DNA of 64,000 nt, taken from assembly GCA_001414485.1 (NCBI GenBank), contig LLEY01000003.1, positions 248,001 to 312,000 on the forward strand. Reading direction: 5' to 3'. This DNA is from Calycina herbarum (Eukaryota > Ascomycota > Leotiomycetes > Helotiales > Pezizellaceae). The notes under the pieces are model-generated. The model saw nothing but the letters and a program-made list of their open reading frames with translations. It was not told where the DNA came from and did not search any database. This document shows, in pieces, positions 46,909 through 59,364 of this stretch; the first letter of the stretch is position 1, and each line of letters opens with the position of its first letter. Both the position numbers and the translations under genes were made by a program.

Positions 46909-47914
46909 ATGAAGGACCCAACACCCCAACTCGAGACTTTGCCTGCCGAGGTGGGTATTCTTCGAGTTCTTTTTTCTTTTCCCGGGTTGTTTTAGGGGTG
47001 TTGAGACACCATTCCCAACCCATTTCGTCCTCTTACATCCTTGTTTCCTCCTCAATTTCCTCAAACATCTCTCTAGAAATGGTAATACTAACTCTAAGAC
47101 TATCCACAGCTCTGCAGAAAAATACTGCCCCTCGTCGGTCATCAAACATACGATCGCAAATCTTTTCGCGCTCTGATTCACGCCTCTCCGCGTTACAGGA
47201 ATATCTACCTCGACGAGCGACAACGAATGCGCAGTAGCATCGCCCCAGAACACCCTCGCATTGCAACTTTCGCAAACATCATCACCAAAGAACCGGTGGT
47301 TCAGATTTTCAGATTTGGCTCGGAGGGGAAAGCGAGGCGTGGAGAAATATTGCGGTATCCTGGACCGAGCTTAGAGCACAGCGAACCTTTTACGCATACG
47401 AGATCTTCATGATGCTATTTAGAGACGATGTTTTAAATAGTGGTGACTATCTCACCGTGCTTGCAACCTTTCAAGACACCTGCTACACCGACCACAGAAC
47501 CCGAATATCTCTGAACAAAGAGAGGGAAAGGTTACAAACTTCAATCTGCACTTGGTTGGAACTGAAGGATTTACACGTGGTTGCGCAATATGTCGAAGTG
47601 TGTTATCGGAGGTTACTGGCGAAAATCAAAGAATATCTGAAACAAGAACCAGATAATAGGAAGGAGGGGGACGAGAGTAAGTCCACTCTTGAACTGACCT
47701 AATTCTAGCTTGTTGCTGATTTGTTCTAGAATTTGGATCCTTGCAATGCGTGAATGCTGTAGTTGTATCTGGCCCAAGATTTTTATCTCAAATGATAAAA
47801 GCTATGGGTAGTGGTATTTGTCTTTATTCTGTGATAGAATTCTTCCGGCAACGTCTTGATAGGAAGGAAGTAGAAATCACTGGATCGGAACCTCGTTTCA
47901 TAAGTCTATCATAA
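46909..47914 (+). pseudogene. F-box-type gene with one-base frameshift
   Basis: Exon 1 (46909..46950) gives MKDPTPQLETLPAE. After a 159-bp intron with a perfect TACTAAC branch site, exon 2 from 47110 continues LCRKILPLVGHQTYD and RALIHASPRYRNIYLDERQR. This is the hallmark start of a large ascomycete family of F-box-like proteins. Around 47285-47345, next to a GGGG/AAA run, the coding signal moves to another frame (AWRNIAVSWTELRAQRTFY). It continues to 47676 and, after a 53-bp intron, through 47730..47914. One missing base explains the break. It may be a true inactivating mutation or a sequencing error; if the latter, the protein would be about 265 residues. Confidence 0.65.
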
Positions 47915-48083
47915 TAGATCCTGTTGTATCACAGTCGAAAATTCATTACTCTTTACTAAGCGTTAGTGGAAATATGAAGTGCAATTAGATACAGAAAGAC
48001 AGCTAAGCGAGAATATTCAAACGACGACAGTACAGTAACTGATCAAAGTCTGATTTTTACAGTGTATGCCCCTTCTGTGCCTT

Positions 48084-51000
48084 TTATCTACACAGTATTG
48101 CTCCAATTTTTGGATCTCCCGCATCGGCCCTAACTATTCTTCCCAGGGCTTTTTCTTCCAATGTCTTATATTGCTCGCTGAATTCATCCTCAATTTCTGG
48201 GCCTTCCGCACACTCCATGTCTTCGAGATTGAAGCCAGCGGCTTTCAAGGTGTCAAAAGCCCATCTGTCAAATTCGGGACAAACACATTGAAAATCAGCC
48301 CCGGCGAGGAGAAGTTGTTTTACGATATCCCAATAGCCCTTTCTTAAAGCTTCGTGAAGTGGTTTGCCCCAACCCGAAGTACCACAACCTTCATCACCTA
48401 TGATATTAGGATCAGCACCCGAAGCTAGAAGCAGTTTGACATTTTCCTCACGCCCCCACACTGAAGCTTGCTGCAATGGGGTTGTACCACTAATCAAGTC
48501 ACCAGCCTCGACCTGGGCACCAGCAGCTAGAAGTTGCTTCGCAATGGCCGTATGGCCAGCAAATGATACGTGCCAAAGGGCAGTGTGCCCTTGAAATCTG
48601 CCATTTACATCAGCACCTGAGGCTAATAGCTCCGACAAAATATCCGCGTGGCCGCCTTCAGAAGCGCCTTGCAATGCGTCTTCGGATGGACTTTCAACAG
48701 ATAAAATACTCTTTACCATGCGCATATTTCCACTCTTACTCATCCAGCATAGTGGGGAGCCATATGGGTTTGCAGCCGTGGAAATTGTAGATAGGATGTC
48801 GAAAGTATTGCTGTAAAGTGAGTTATTGGTGAGAACCTCAAGTGCAAGACTTATGCAGGAACTATTACCATCAACAAACCTGGTGTGATATTCCCAGTAT
48901 GATGATACATATCGCAAAAAGGAATATTGAATGTACGAAAAAAAGATGTGTGCGTAGGTATTCATTCGTCGCTCCCCGCCACAGCTCATCATGCTTTCGT
49001 AATCCTTGGAATTACTGTTATGGAAATAAAGCAAGTAACAGAGACAGTCTGTCGCGATAGTGTTGTGGGCTGCTGTCTCATTGACTTTATATATAGCAAT
49101 ATCTCGGTCGACCCGAGTTGAAATCAAGTATTCTTGAACAGAAAAGTGAGCGAGTCGGAGCCGTTCTGACTTCGCACCTGTTGTAAGATTTTTAGTTATT
49201 ACGGAGATAACAAGACCTGGGCAGATAAGTAGCACGTCTCTGGGTTCAGGAAATCGCGCGTCCGGATCAAATGTTGGGTTCGAGCCACTCTCGATAGCAA
49301 ACACTTCAACCATTTCCTCGATTGTTAGTGGACGTAGGGAGTATATTAGCCATTGAAGTAGTTTCACAGCAAAACTTTGGTATTCGTCAGGGATTTTTCG
49401 CAATATCATGGCATAAGTTTCATCCAAAGTTTTGGGGAGACCAGCCATCTCCTTTCTAAGCATAGGAAGGTTGGGACATTTGCATAGCACTTTAAGTTGG
49501 CATGCTGCCCAACGAAACCTGTTACTTGTTAGAAAATTGCATAATGTTTTAGTTTAAACACTTACATGCCATCAGCTTTCTTCATCAGAGTTTCTTTAAT
49601 TTCCCTCTGCACGTCGGGACGTTGTTTCCACTTCTTGAATCCCGGGTCGAAATGGACGCGATGTCGTATGTAAACTCGGATGTCTTCATCCACCACGTTT
49701 GTTTGGGCACTGATTTTTCCATCGCTTTCAATGACTTCATCAAGTCCATCTTCGATGTCGACTTCCTGTCGGCTGGTAACCATCAAATGAAGGGACTTAA
49801 GCTCTAACTTATGTATTTTGTAGATCAAGTCGAGCAAGGATTGCCTATTCCCGCTTTCATCTAAAGCATCGAGTATGATATATGTCTCAGCGAAACTCGC
49901 GGCTATCTCACGTAAGAGGTCAAGCAGCTCGTCTTTTGATGGTTGCTGCTGACCGTCTAGTTTGGGAGAGAACAGTTTGTACGTAGCATCAGGTATTGTA
50001 TCGTGCTGGCTAAGAAGTTGTGTAACAACTGAGCGAAGCATATTTTCGGGTACTTGTTTCTCGGCATCGGTGAAAGAGAAGAAGAAGTAGGCCATGGTGC
50101 GGGAAGGCTGTATTTGGCAGTAACCTTGGATTTCCACGATTGCTGTAGAACTAAGAAGAGTTTTTCCACAACCAGGCTTCCCGTACAACCAAAGAAGTGG
50201 GTTCTCGTCTATCTTCCATTTCAAAAAGGGGTTGTTACTGAGTAGCCATAAACCAGTGTTCTCTTGATACAATTCTCGTGCCGCCTGGAAATACGAAGAG
50301 GGGTCCGGCGCTTTGAGCCATTTTAATATTTCCCCACCTAAGTTAGTAAGTGGCTGCTCAAGTATAGCTGGCGGGAGTTGAGTACCTTTAGGGTTATCGG
50401 AAAGTTTCCTCGTGTGTGATTTCAGCAGACCCTTGAATAACTCCTCTTTGTAAGATGCGAATTTTTTATGACTTCGAGCATGCTGAATTCGAATTATGGC
50501 AGAGGATAGACGGCGCATGGCAAAGTCCGGACCTATTGTCTGTTAGCCACCTAGGCCAACTTTGTGGCGTAAGAGGGAATACGTACCTTCTGAGATGTAA
50601 TCAGAGCACAAATCCAAAATTTTCCTACTGGCCATGCAATAGTATTCCCGCACGTCTGTGATTGCTAACCCACCACGCGCCAATTCGGATCTCAGCCCAG
50701 CATGCCTACCCACCTCTTCCAGCAATTTCGACGGCGTCTTTGGACTTTGGACTGTCCTATTCCCTTGAAGTAGAACTGCTCTTAAGACCCCATAGAGCGG
50801 AGGCAGGAAAGTTGCATTCTGGTCAGATTTGAAGAGCTTCTCGAGAGCCTCGTGCATAAGCTCAAAAATGGTCTGCACGGATCCCAAAGCTTGAGCGAGA
50901 TAACAGTTTGGATGATGCTTGTCTTGGGCGTTAACGAAGTTTGATAGATCCGACTTCGTTGTTTCCCGGAGCTTAAGAATATCGCTCGGTGTTGACTTCC

Positions 51001-51121
51001 ATTCGTTGGAATCTGATAATACTCTGTAGAAATTATCGATGGAAACCCTCAGCTGGGAGACGTCGATTTCGTGGGATTCCATTTGGATATCACAACTAGG
51101 AGCGCTCCATAGGGAAGCCAA
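48084..51121 (-). CDS. NACHT-ankyrin NOD-like receptor (NLR)
   Basis: Spliced as 51121..50587, 50532..49566, 49518..48084 on the minus strand, giving 978 residues with 54- and 47-bp introns. Residues 1-200 are a helical N-terminal domain of the kind preceding NACHT domains in fungi. The NACHT ATPase follows, with Walker A GKPGCGKT (296-303), the conserved TMAYFFFSF strand, Walker B IILDALDES (about 397-405) and the GMFRWAACQL motif across intron 2. A winged-helix-like segment ends in the LAHFSVQEYL motif. About four ankyrin repeats lie at residues 755-910 (GHADILSELLASGADVN and following). Fungal NLRs of this layout are STAND ATPases linked to non-self recognition and regulated cell death, with the repeats sensing the ligand. 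No HET or HeLo motif is recognised. All key ATPase residues are present. Confidence 0.92.
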
Positions 51122-51447
51122 ACGTATAACAGGGCTGAAGTGAGGACGTCGTCAAAGAAGGAGCTTCGCCTCATTCATGATTTATTCCTGAGTTGTTGCT
51201 GCACCATCCCTGTCAGCAGCTGAAAACCATTACGAATTGAACCAATTGATGCTACGAGACATAAAGTTCAGGGGTGTAGCAATGGACGTCACTCACCTGA
51301 TTATTGCCCTACTATTATTTTCCGAAATCTTTCTGAAATGTCTTCTATTCCATCATTCCCCACGTCTGCTAGCCAGTGCTAGGTTGTAAGAACATTTAGC
51401 CCATAGCATTTCGGAACATACACGGCTAACCCATTATTCTTTGCCAA
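51122..51447. promoter_or_regulatory. Divergent promoter between the NLR and membrane-protein genes
   Basis: Only 326 bp separates the two start codons, so both genes must share this region. No specific operator was identified. Sharing suggests, but does not prove, co-expression. Confidence 0.5.
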
Positions 51448-52871
51448 ATGCCCTCCGCTACAGATATCGTAAGTGTCACGTCCTGACGAGGCAGGGAGAC
51501 TGACTCACCGACCCCTTGAAGATAACCTACATTGGTGTCCCTCTGACAGTTCTTGGAGTTCTTCCCATTCTTTGGAATACCATTCGAAGCTTGATAATCC
51601 GTCGGCGCTTGAAGCGAGCGATACCTTCAGAGGCACGGAAATACGTCTCTTGGACTATTGATCCCGTCACTGGTGTTGTAATAGCGGGATTACAGAATTT
51701 GCAATTAAGATGGAGCAATCTGTTCAGAGTCTCTCTTGTTGCGAACCCGCTTGGGCATGTTGACCCAATCCTCGAGGGTTGCTCCTGGATGAGCCTTGCA
51801 AAAGCTGGAATCGAACTGTCATCCGCACGAACTTGTTCCCAACGACTGATTGTCGACTCATCCTTGAAATTCGATGCTAGAGGGTGCCGTTGCGATGGAG
51901 CAACATTTACTTTTCTTGCTCTTGGCCTATCCGTTGATCTGTATCACAACAAACTTTCCGATGCACTGGAATTGAACGACAATGTCTGGTCGCTGAACAA
52001 CGTGTCGGGACTTGAAGTCATGACAGTGGACCGTGGACCTTCTCGAACCCTTCACGTAAAGCTCTGTGGTGGCCTTTACTCGTCAAGACAGGGGATGGCT
52101 TGGTTTGGGATAATGGTAATTCGAGACAGCAGCGGCAATTATGTTACCTTTCAGTCGTTACTACCTTCGGTTCACAGCCAGATTGGGACACCGGACTCGC
52201 CACCAGATGTTGAAAAGATCACTCTTTCCTTCAATGAAACTCTGAGTAACATGAGTCTTGCGTTAGCATTACGATGGGCGTGTTATTGTGAGCCCATCTT
52301 CTACGGCGAGACTGACCGAGAAAATATTTTGCCAGTTCCGCAAGAAGTTTTGCGAGTGCGTGAAGATGCGATTGCCGACCTCAAAACTTATCAAAAAATA
52401 ATTTTAGAAAATGAAGTTGGGGTCATTTTCGATGATGCAGATTTGAAGTTGAAAATTCTGGCAGCTCTAGGAAAAATCGGAATTGGAACAGTTGTGTCAA
52501 ACCTAGGCGCATTACACACTTTAGCCGCAGCATATGAAGCACCGGATACGCCCCAGCATTGTTGCTTGGATATGCGAGCTTTTTTCAACAAAAGTACAAT
52601 TCTCACAGAACTATACGCAAAAGTTAGCCCTCATTTTAATAGAAATTGGGAGCTTTGGGAAGAAGATACTCGTCAAATCAACCTTGGTACTACAGCAACA
52701 GCAGCAAAAATCTGGCTAGCACTCTCCGTCATTCAACTCGCACCACGAGGTGGGTGGAAGGACGAGACCTCACTTGATGGGAGTGTTCGGAGCAGGCCTG
52801 AGAACACAGTTTTGAAAAGGTTGCTAAAAGACTTCGATGCCAACACTGATGTCAAAGTCTACATTGACTGA
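51448..52871 (+). CDS. N-terminally anchored membrane protein beside the NLR
   Basis: Spliced as 51448..51468 and 51522..52871, giving 456 residues; the tiny first exon MPSATDI joins ITYIGVPLTVLGVLPILWNT. The 53-bp intron has GTAAGT and AAG ends, and no ATG start exists in exon 2 before the hydrophobic helix, which supports this model. A single membrane helix (residues 8-27) is followed by a basic stretch (RRRLKR), then a large soluble domain of about 420 residues. It resembles ascomycete proteins that open SDIITYIGVPLAVLG-like and are sometimes labelled modin; I cannot assign a function. The divergent NLR neighbour is the only contextual clue. The frame is intact. Confidence 0.8.
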
Positions 52872-54547
52872 AAGCACTCGGGTGTAACAAGGGCAACGAA
52901 GAAAATACCACAGTACTCGATCTCTAATAGATTTAACGTTGTATCCTTCTCGGAACATTCAAGCAGAGAGGTATTGTAAAATGGCGGCAGAAACTGGTGT
53001 AATGGTGCGTAAAAGAATCGACTGACTTCAGAAGACTCTATCTCGTGGAATATGCTGGCAGCATGTGATCAATCGAGGAATTCCCAACCCCCCTATTTTA
53101 GCTCAAAAAAGCAATCGGTTAATAGCCGGTTCGTCCTTCTCTAATCGCTACCAGCGATAGCGCAGTATAAGGACGAACTGGCTATTAGAGTAGTAGATTT
53201 GGAGGTCGCAGACACGTTTGAAAATCGTAGGGGAAGGTTGGTGTCACGTGGACTTGGAAGTCCGAGGCTCCTTGGTAGATCACCTACCATCCCAGGTTTC
53301 CCATCACCGCAGATGCTATCAAGATAGTCCCGCGTACTACGACCGTTCCAAATGCCTATATGAAAGTACCCTCGGCAAGCGTCCTTCACAGCGATCTGAA
53401 TCGGCCCCCGTCTCTTCTGCCTGCGATATGCTTCCAGCGGCAAACAATCAAATACACTGAAGGGCATGGAACCCGAGGGGCGAGGGAGGAGGGTTTTTAG
53501 GTACTCTGGACGCGGATTGAGGTCATGCCTTCTCTTGGTGGTGCCATGAGATCGAGGTCTAGATCTGATCAGTGGGAAGGAGCGACCTCAGTTCAAGGTT
53601 CAGACCGACGAAGCATCGAACCCCCCAAAACACGAATCCGCAACGATTGACAGTGACTAGCAACATTATGTGGATTCTTAGGAGTGTCTTTAGGGTTCCC
53701 GGAGAAGATTCTTGCAACGCATCTCGGGAAAGTGATCCATGTCGAGCAAAGAGAACGCAATATGAATTGGGCAAGAGTTGGGCACAAAGTTTCCACTTGT
53801 TTCCGCCGTTGAACGAACCTCCCACGTCCAAGCCCAGGCTCTGCTATCAGAGTCAATGCCCACAAATTGTCAGCCCTAGAGATAAACGATGGTGCAAGAT
53901 CAGGGACAAATTCGACGAAATATTGTACGAGTGGTGGTGTGGATCACAAACAACTGGGTCAGTTGTTGTTCAATGACTCAAGGTTGATGAAGTTCCTACC
54001 GGATCAACTCTTATACGCTGCCACAAGGCGCAGAGTAGTATTGGTGAAGTTAGGTGCAGTGTTGGTACATTACCTTGAAAGCGAAAATTTCGTCTTCCTT
54101 GCCCTAAGTGGGGGTTGGACTTGGCGTATACCTTTCGCTGAGCTTGCTCTCGAGTCTTGACACGTTGAATCGCATTTCTTGCATCGGGAAAAGCTTTCCT
54201 TTTCAAACTCAATTCCAACCTCAAAATACACATGCTTATCTTGTTTGGCTGTGGTGCTCGCTTTACTTGCCTTGATTCTGATGCGCGGCATCAAAGTGGA
54301 TGCAAGTCCTCAAATTATGACCAATGGCTTAAAGCTATTGGAAACTGCTTAGGGAACCAGTCGCGAATTAGCTTCTTATCTTAGCCACCGCTCACCGCTA
54401 TACTTGCCGTTCTTGGTGTCATGTAACTTTGTATTCCCCCTTTGAAAATGATATCAAACTTTCATTTTGTCCTTTTAGAGTGTGTTTCTAGTTGAAATAC
54501 CACAAGTATACTTCGCATTTATTTATTTTTGTAATTCTGTAGATTCA
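52872..54547. other. Intergenic stretch with a hairpin
   Basis: No gene supported; frames near 53141-53467 and 53559-53976 overlap on both strands with no motif. The hairpin at 53120-53187 is the only clear structure. Confidence 0.5.
53120..53187. repeat. Imperfect inverted repeat with nested hairpin
   Basis: TAATAGCCGGTTCGTCCTT (53120-53138) pairs with AAGGACGAACTGGCTATTA (53169-53187) with one mismatch. Inside the 30-bp loop, ATCGCT ACC AGCGAT forms a second small stem. Confidence 0.85.
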
Positions 54548-56204
54548 ATGCACTTAAACATGATCAATTTTAGAATTCCGAAATATGTTCAGGTTGCGAC
54601 CCTCATGTCTCTTGGTGGGCTCATTTTTGGGTATGGATTCACTCCGGATGTTGTCAGAAATCGTTCTCTAATGCTTTGACTTCATTCAGACTTGATACTG
54701 GGACAATTGGGCCGTTAACAACAATGCCGCAATTCTACGATACATTTGGCCAACTTTCATCCACACTTCATGGCTTGGTTGTCTCAACTATTTTGATTAC
54801 AGCAGCGATCTCTTCATTTTTTGCAGGCCATCTTGCGAATTCTATAGGACGAGTTAAATCTGTCGCCATTGGTGCTACTTTGTTTGGCACTGGTGCTGCG
54901 ATAGAGGCAGGCAGTGTGAAGCTTGGGATGCTGTTGGTAGGCCGGGCAATCAAAGGAGTTGGGGAAGGCTTGTTCATGAGTACAAGTGTCGTGTATGTTA
55001 CTTCTCCAAGCAAGACGGCAAGCATCACATACTAATGTTGGCTGGAGTTATATCACGGAGATTTCTCCTCCCCATTATCGAGGTACCCTTGCGTCGATAC
55101 CTCAATTCCTTACCACAGTCGGATTGTGTGCCGGGTTTTTCATCTGTTACGGGAGTGTCAATATAGCCTCGTCCGTGTCATGGCGCTTGCCTTTTGCATT
55201 GCAGGCTCTGATTTCATTCACCTTCGCGTCATCGACAATTTTGCTTCTCCCAGAGAGTCCACGTTGGCTGAGCATTCGAGGACAAAAGCCCAAGGCACTT
55301 GCCGTGTGGGAGAAATTAGAGATTGGCACTGCTGACCGAGAGAAGCACGAGGAAGACGACATCGACAAAGTGCCACAAGCAGTGAAGATCAGAGATATAT
55401 TAGATACCTTCCATAGAGGTGTGTGGAAGCAGACTTCACTTGGTGTCTTCCTGAATGGCATGCAGCAATTGGCGGGAATTGATGGAGTTCTCTATGTATG
55501 CCCTCCCTCCTCAGTTTTGTGTATCTTTATTTACATTGAGCTAACAAAACCAGTATGCTCCACTTCTTTTCGCATCTGCGGGTCTGAAGTCCAACACAGC
55601 TTCTTTCCTCGCTTCTGGAATTTCGGCACTTCTCATTTTCCTCGTCACCATTCCTTCATTCCTCCTGGCTGATAAATGGGGACGCAAAACTTCAACGACG
55701 GTCGGAGGTATCATACAAATGATTTGTATGTTTTTAATAGGCGCTTTGTATGCCTCCGGTGCGGTCCATGAGGGTCAAGGGGCTGCAAGATGGGTCGTCA
55801 TCGTACTCATTTATGTCTTTGCCATGACCTATGCAGCAACTTGGGCTGTCACCTTCCGAGTCTATGTTAGCGAGATTCAACCACCGAAAACGAGAGCGGG
55901 AGCTTCGAGTCTTGGTTTGAGCGCGAATTGGGTATGTATCACCAACTTCCCATCCTTGCATTTTACCGGGACAAAACTTAACGCGAGACAGGTTGCCAAC
56001 TGGATCGTTGCATTTACAACTCCCATTTTCCTTGCTAAATCCACTTCTGGCGTTTACTTTCTCTTTGGTGGTGCGGCCCTCGTTACTGTTGTTGTGTGTG
56101 GAATATGGATGCCGGAGACGAAAGGGAAGAGCCTCGAGGAGATCCAGGGTGCTTTTCAGCGCAAGAGCAAGAGGGCCAACACTTTATTTGACCAATGGGA
56201 ATGA
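54548..56204 (+). CDS. MFS sugar transporter
   Basis: Spliced as 54548..54630, 54690..54992, 55048..55495, 55554..55931, 55992..56204, giving 474 residues. Family signatures are all present: GGLIFGLDTGTIGP at the first helix, VVYITEISPPHYRG spanning intron 2, PESPRWL after helix 6, GVLYYAPLLFASAG after intron 3, DKWGRKTS in the 8-9 loop and PETKGKSLEEI after helix 12. These define the sugar porter family of the major facilitator superfamily, which moves hexoses or related sugars with protons across the plasma membrane. The exact substrate cannot be read from sequence. The start could also be the ATG 12 bases downstream. The last intron is in frame (60 bp), and retaining it would insert 20 residues. 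Confidence 0.92.
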
Positions 56205-56630
56205 GCCGAGCATGTGTTAAGAAGGATTGCACACTTCTTCCGTTACTTGCGTCGCATTCGCAACGTCAACTTCGGAACGAGTTTGAAGATCCTAATTTTC
56301 GCCAGTCCGAATGTAGAGCTGGGAGACGATACAAGGGTTTACAGCCAATACAATAGCGGCCCGTGCCGCCCCTTGCGAGTTTTATTTATATATCACCCGA
56401 AATATACTAGCCCACTTTCTTCACTTCTACGCTGCGCACCCAAATCGTTTTCATGATGCATGGGATCGATATGGGAAACGCGTGTGACCGCCGTGGAAGA
56501 CGCCACAAAAGCCCAGCACAAGCCCGGTTTCGTGAGTTTATCTTCTAAATTTATTCTTCCGGACCACCCTCCGAGTTGTCTATTATTTCAAGATTATTTA
56601 CGTTCAACGAACGACAAATACAGGCCTACA
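56205..56630. other. Intergenic region, promoter of the SUR7-like gene
   Basis: Nothing specific beyond pyrimidine-rich sequence near 56360-56430. Confidence 0.5.
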
Positions 56631-58336
56631 ATGAGGAGGACGAACACTTCGAGTTCCAGGGATTCCTCATCCAAGGTCTTGTTTGCGATCTTTAGTCTCG
56701 GTAACAGCTACTCTCTGTCTCCTCTAACTTTGACGGTTGGCTGAACCATTTATTAGCCGTGTTAGGCTTGAGTATATGTGTACTACTAGGTTGCAAATCA
56801 CCTTCTGATTCAAGATATTCATTGTACTCGGTAAATGGAACCAACATAACGCATGTCATCGGCAAGAACTGTTCATCATGTAAATTCAACAATATCCCCG
56901 ACAGTTACATGCTTGGAATGTCTGGTTAGTTGGCGAACCATTGTTTGGAATCAGTTTCTAATATAAAACTAGGTACTTGTAGATCCAGAAATGGAACTTT
57001 GAGCTGCGAGGGGCCTTTTCCAAACACATACGACATCACCACCATCACTTTTGCTGATGTTGCCTCCAACAATTCCAACACCACATCTCCAACCTACAAA
57101 GAACAATCTAAACAATATGCGAGCACCGTTCCGATCAATCACAATCTTGTCCGCCATCTTTCGCAGGCAGTCAGTGCCATTCTCATCGCTTCAGTTGTCC
57201 TCAATTGTTTCTTCATCCCTATCCGTTTCCTAGTCGGCACATCGAAATTAAGATCCAAAGTAGGATGGGGCCTATTTTATCTCGTCGTTCTCGATGGCTG
57301 CGCACAATGTGCTGCCGTAGGCATGGCATATTCGTTATTCAGGAATCAAGTTGCGCGTATTTATGAAATTGCGGCTCCCGATGTCCATTTCACGAAATGG
57401 CCGGTCAAATTCGAGTTGGGGTTTTGGTTACTCGTAGGCGCTGCTGCAGCTCGAGTCTTGAGTGTTTTGTTTTCGGCGCGTGGGTTCTCAGAGAAAAGAC
57501 GAGACGTGCGTGATGCTAAAGCCAGACAACAAGGAAGAGCGAGCAGAATTGCCGTGTCATCGTCCAATTTGACCTACATGGTTGCTAGGACCGTCCAAAG
57601 ACTACGAATAGCAGTCGGAACTTACCGACAAATTTATAGGATTGATGATGGTTGCAAGGAGCTGTTCAACCAAGTTCCAGATGACCAAATGCTTGCGTCC
57701 GTTATTTCGGACCGACTCAATCCATACAGTGCTGAACTGTTTCTCGGAACGAGTTCTATGGCGACAACGGGACCCCCAGGACAACTGCTTTGGGAAAGCT
57801 GTCCCAATCGCTCTAGCGGATACAGAGCACCACCCGAATCTCGTTCTCGAGGGGTCTATCTCGTGGTACTCTGTGAGTGTTGTCATAATGGTAGTCCGCC
57901 AACCACTGAGTATAGGTACGTTGGAAGTGGCCGGAGTGTGAAAGGAAAAGGGGAATTCACAGACAAAGGCGGGGTCATGCTCCGAGTGGCACAACATACC
58001 AGTCCAGGGTACCGCGAGAAGTTTCCATCCAAGCTATACGACACTTGGAAGAATCTACGTTCCCCTTGTGTGGCCATATATCTACTGTCTGAGTGGAATG
58101 AACTCTCGATCAAAGCTCACCCAGCCAGTGACGAGACATTCGACGACATTTTACTCGCAGAGGCAGTTTGGCAAGTCGTGTTGCAAACTTCTTCAACGGG
58201 CAGAGATGGAAGGTTATCTGAGTTTACGGATTTTCTTCAGGGGCAAAGTAATGGCTACGAGAGTCTTTTCAGTAATGTTTGGAGAGGTTGTAATGTGGAT
58301 TCCGCACTTGAAAAAAGTCGCGACCAGCGAAAGTAG
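56631..58336 (+). CDS. SUR7/PalI-like membrane protein continuing into a GIY-YIG-like domain
   Basis: Spliced as 56631..56700, 56757..56924, 56973..58336, giving 533 residues. The N-terminal half has four membrane helices: VLFAIFSLAVLGLSICVLLG; AVSAILIASVVLNCFFIPIR; LFYLVVLDGCAQCAAVGMAY; FELGFWLLVGAAAARVLSVL. The extracellular loop after helix 1 carries Cys residues and N-glycosylation sites, the layout of SUR7/PalI proteins of cortical patches and pH sensing. Without any stop the frame then enters a segment with GVY (373-375), YVG (395-397), R417, H421 and E476, spaced as in GIY-YIG endonucleases. Either this is a true fusion or two genes lie in one frame with an undetected boundary around residues 250-340. 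The membrane half is confidently coding; the link between halves is less sure. Confidence 0.75.
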
Positions 58337-59364
58337 TTGAGAAAATTTGAAGACGACAAGTGTTTTTTTTTAATAGACGAAATACTTCGACCCATGTGCG
58401 GATTAGCCAGCGCGGGAATATATTCCTGGGCTCAGATGTGAGGTTAAGAACAATTCTCCTTTCGTCGGCTTACATGTGACTGGTATGAGCACATTTCGGT
58501 CAGCATCCGAATGTAGCTTGCAATGTACTGCCCATTCTCCAAAGACCGTCCAAATGTATGAAATGGGCAAAACCCGAATGGAAACACAAGGTTGTACCAC
58601 AAGGCCGGAAGCAAGCTGATCCCATGGGTCGTTGAAATATCGAGATTTTTCAAAAGCCACAAGCTCAAAGTACACGATTTCCAACGACTGCCCATTAACA
58701 ATTGAATAGCAAAGTTATAAGATATCATGCAAGTTATAGCATTTCATGGCTTCATTGAGAATGGCCTGATGCCATCCATTCAAGTAAATCCAGCTTTACC
58801 ATCTCCTTGTGATGGACGTTTTATATTGTGTTGGGAAAAAGCTTATATAACTGCAAGGAGGTGAGAGGGGAATGAAGGCCGTGACCATTCAAGTAGGAGT
58901 CTCTCCCAAAGTTTCTCGTTCATCTGAGAAAAGGGTATTGTACTAGCAGTTCAGAAAAATTAAATAAAACGACGAGATTTACTAGAAGACTTCCAATATA
59001 TTCCTATCATTCAACATTATGTCAGATTGATTTGATTGTCCCCGACCTTTTAAAGTAATATCTCTCAATAGATATTATTCAGGCGGAGAAGATGGACAGG
59101 GATTCTTACCAAATTGCGATATGAAGGAAATAACACACTATATGGACGAGACATGAATATGGAAAGGTATGCTCAAAAATGGTAACTCCTCGCAACACAA
59201 CTTTCCCAGTTTCAAGGATGTTGGATTCTTTGTATAAAGCTTGTCGCCAATGAACCTGGTGATTCTGGTGAATCCTCAGCGAACTGGACTCGGACACAGC
59301 TAGCACAATTCGAGTATCCGGGAAGTGTTTTTTTTAGTGCCTTCACCTCGAATCTGATTGCCAT
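58337..59364. other. Intergenic, nothing recognised
   Basis: No gene or clear repeat seen; short frames on the minus strand near 58403-58728 lack motifs. Confidence 0.5.
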
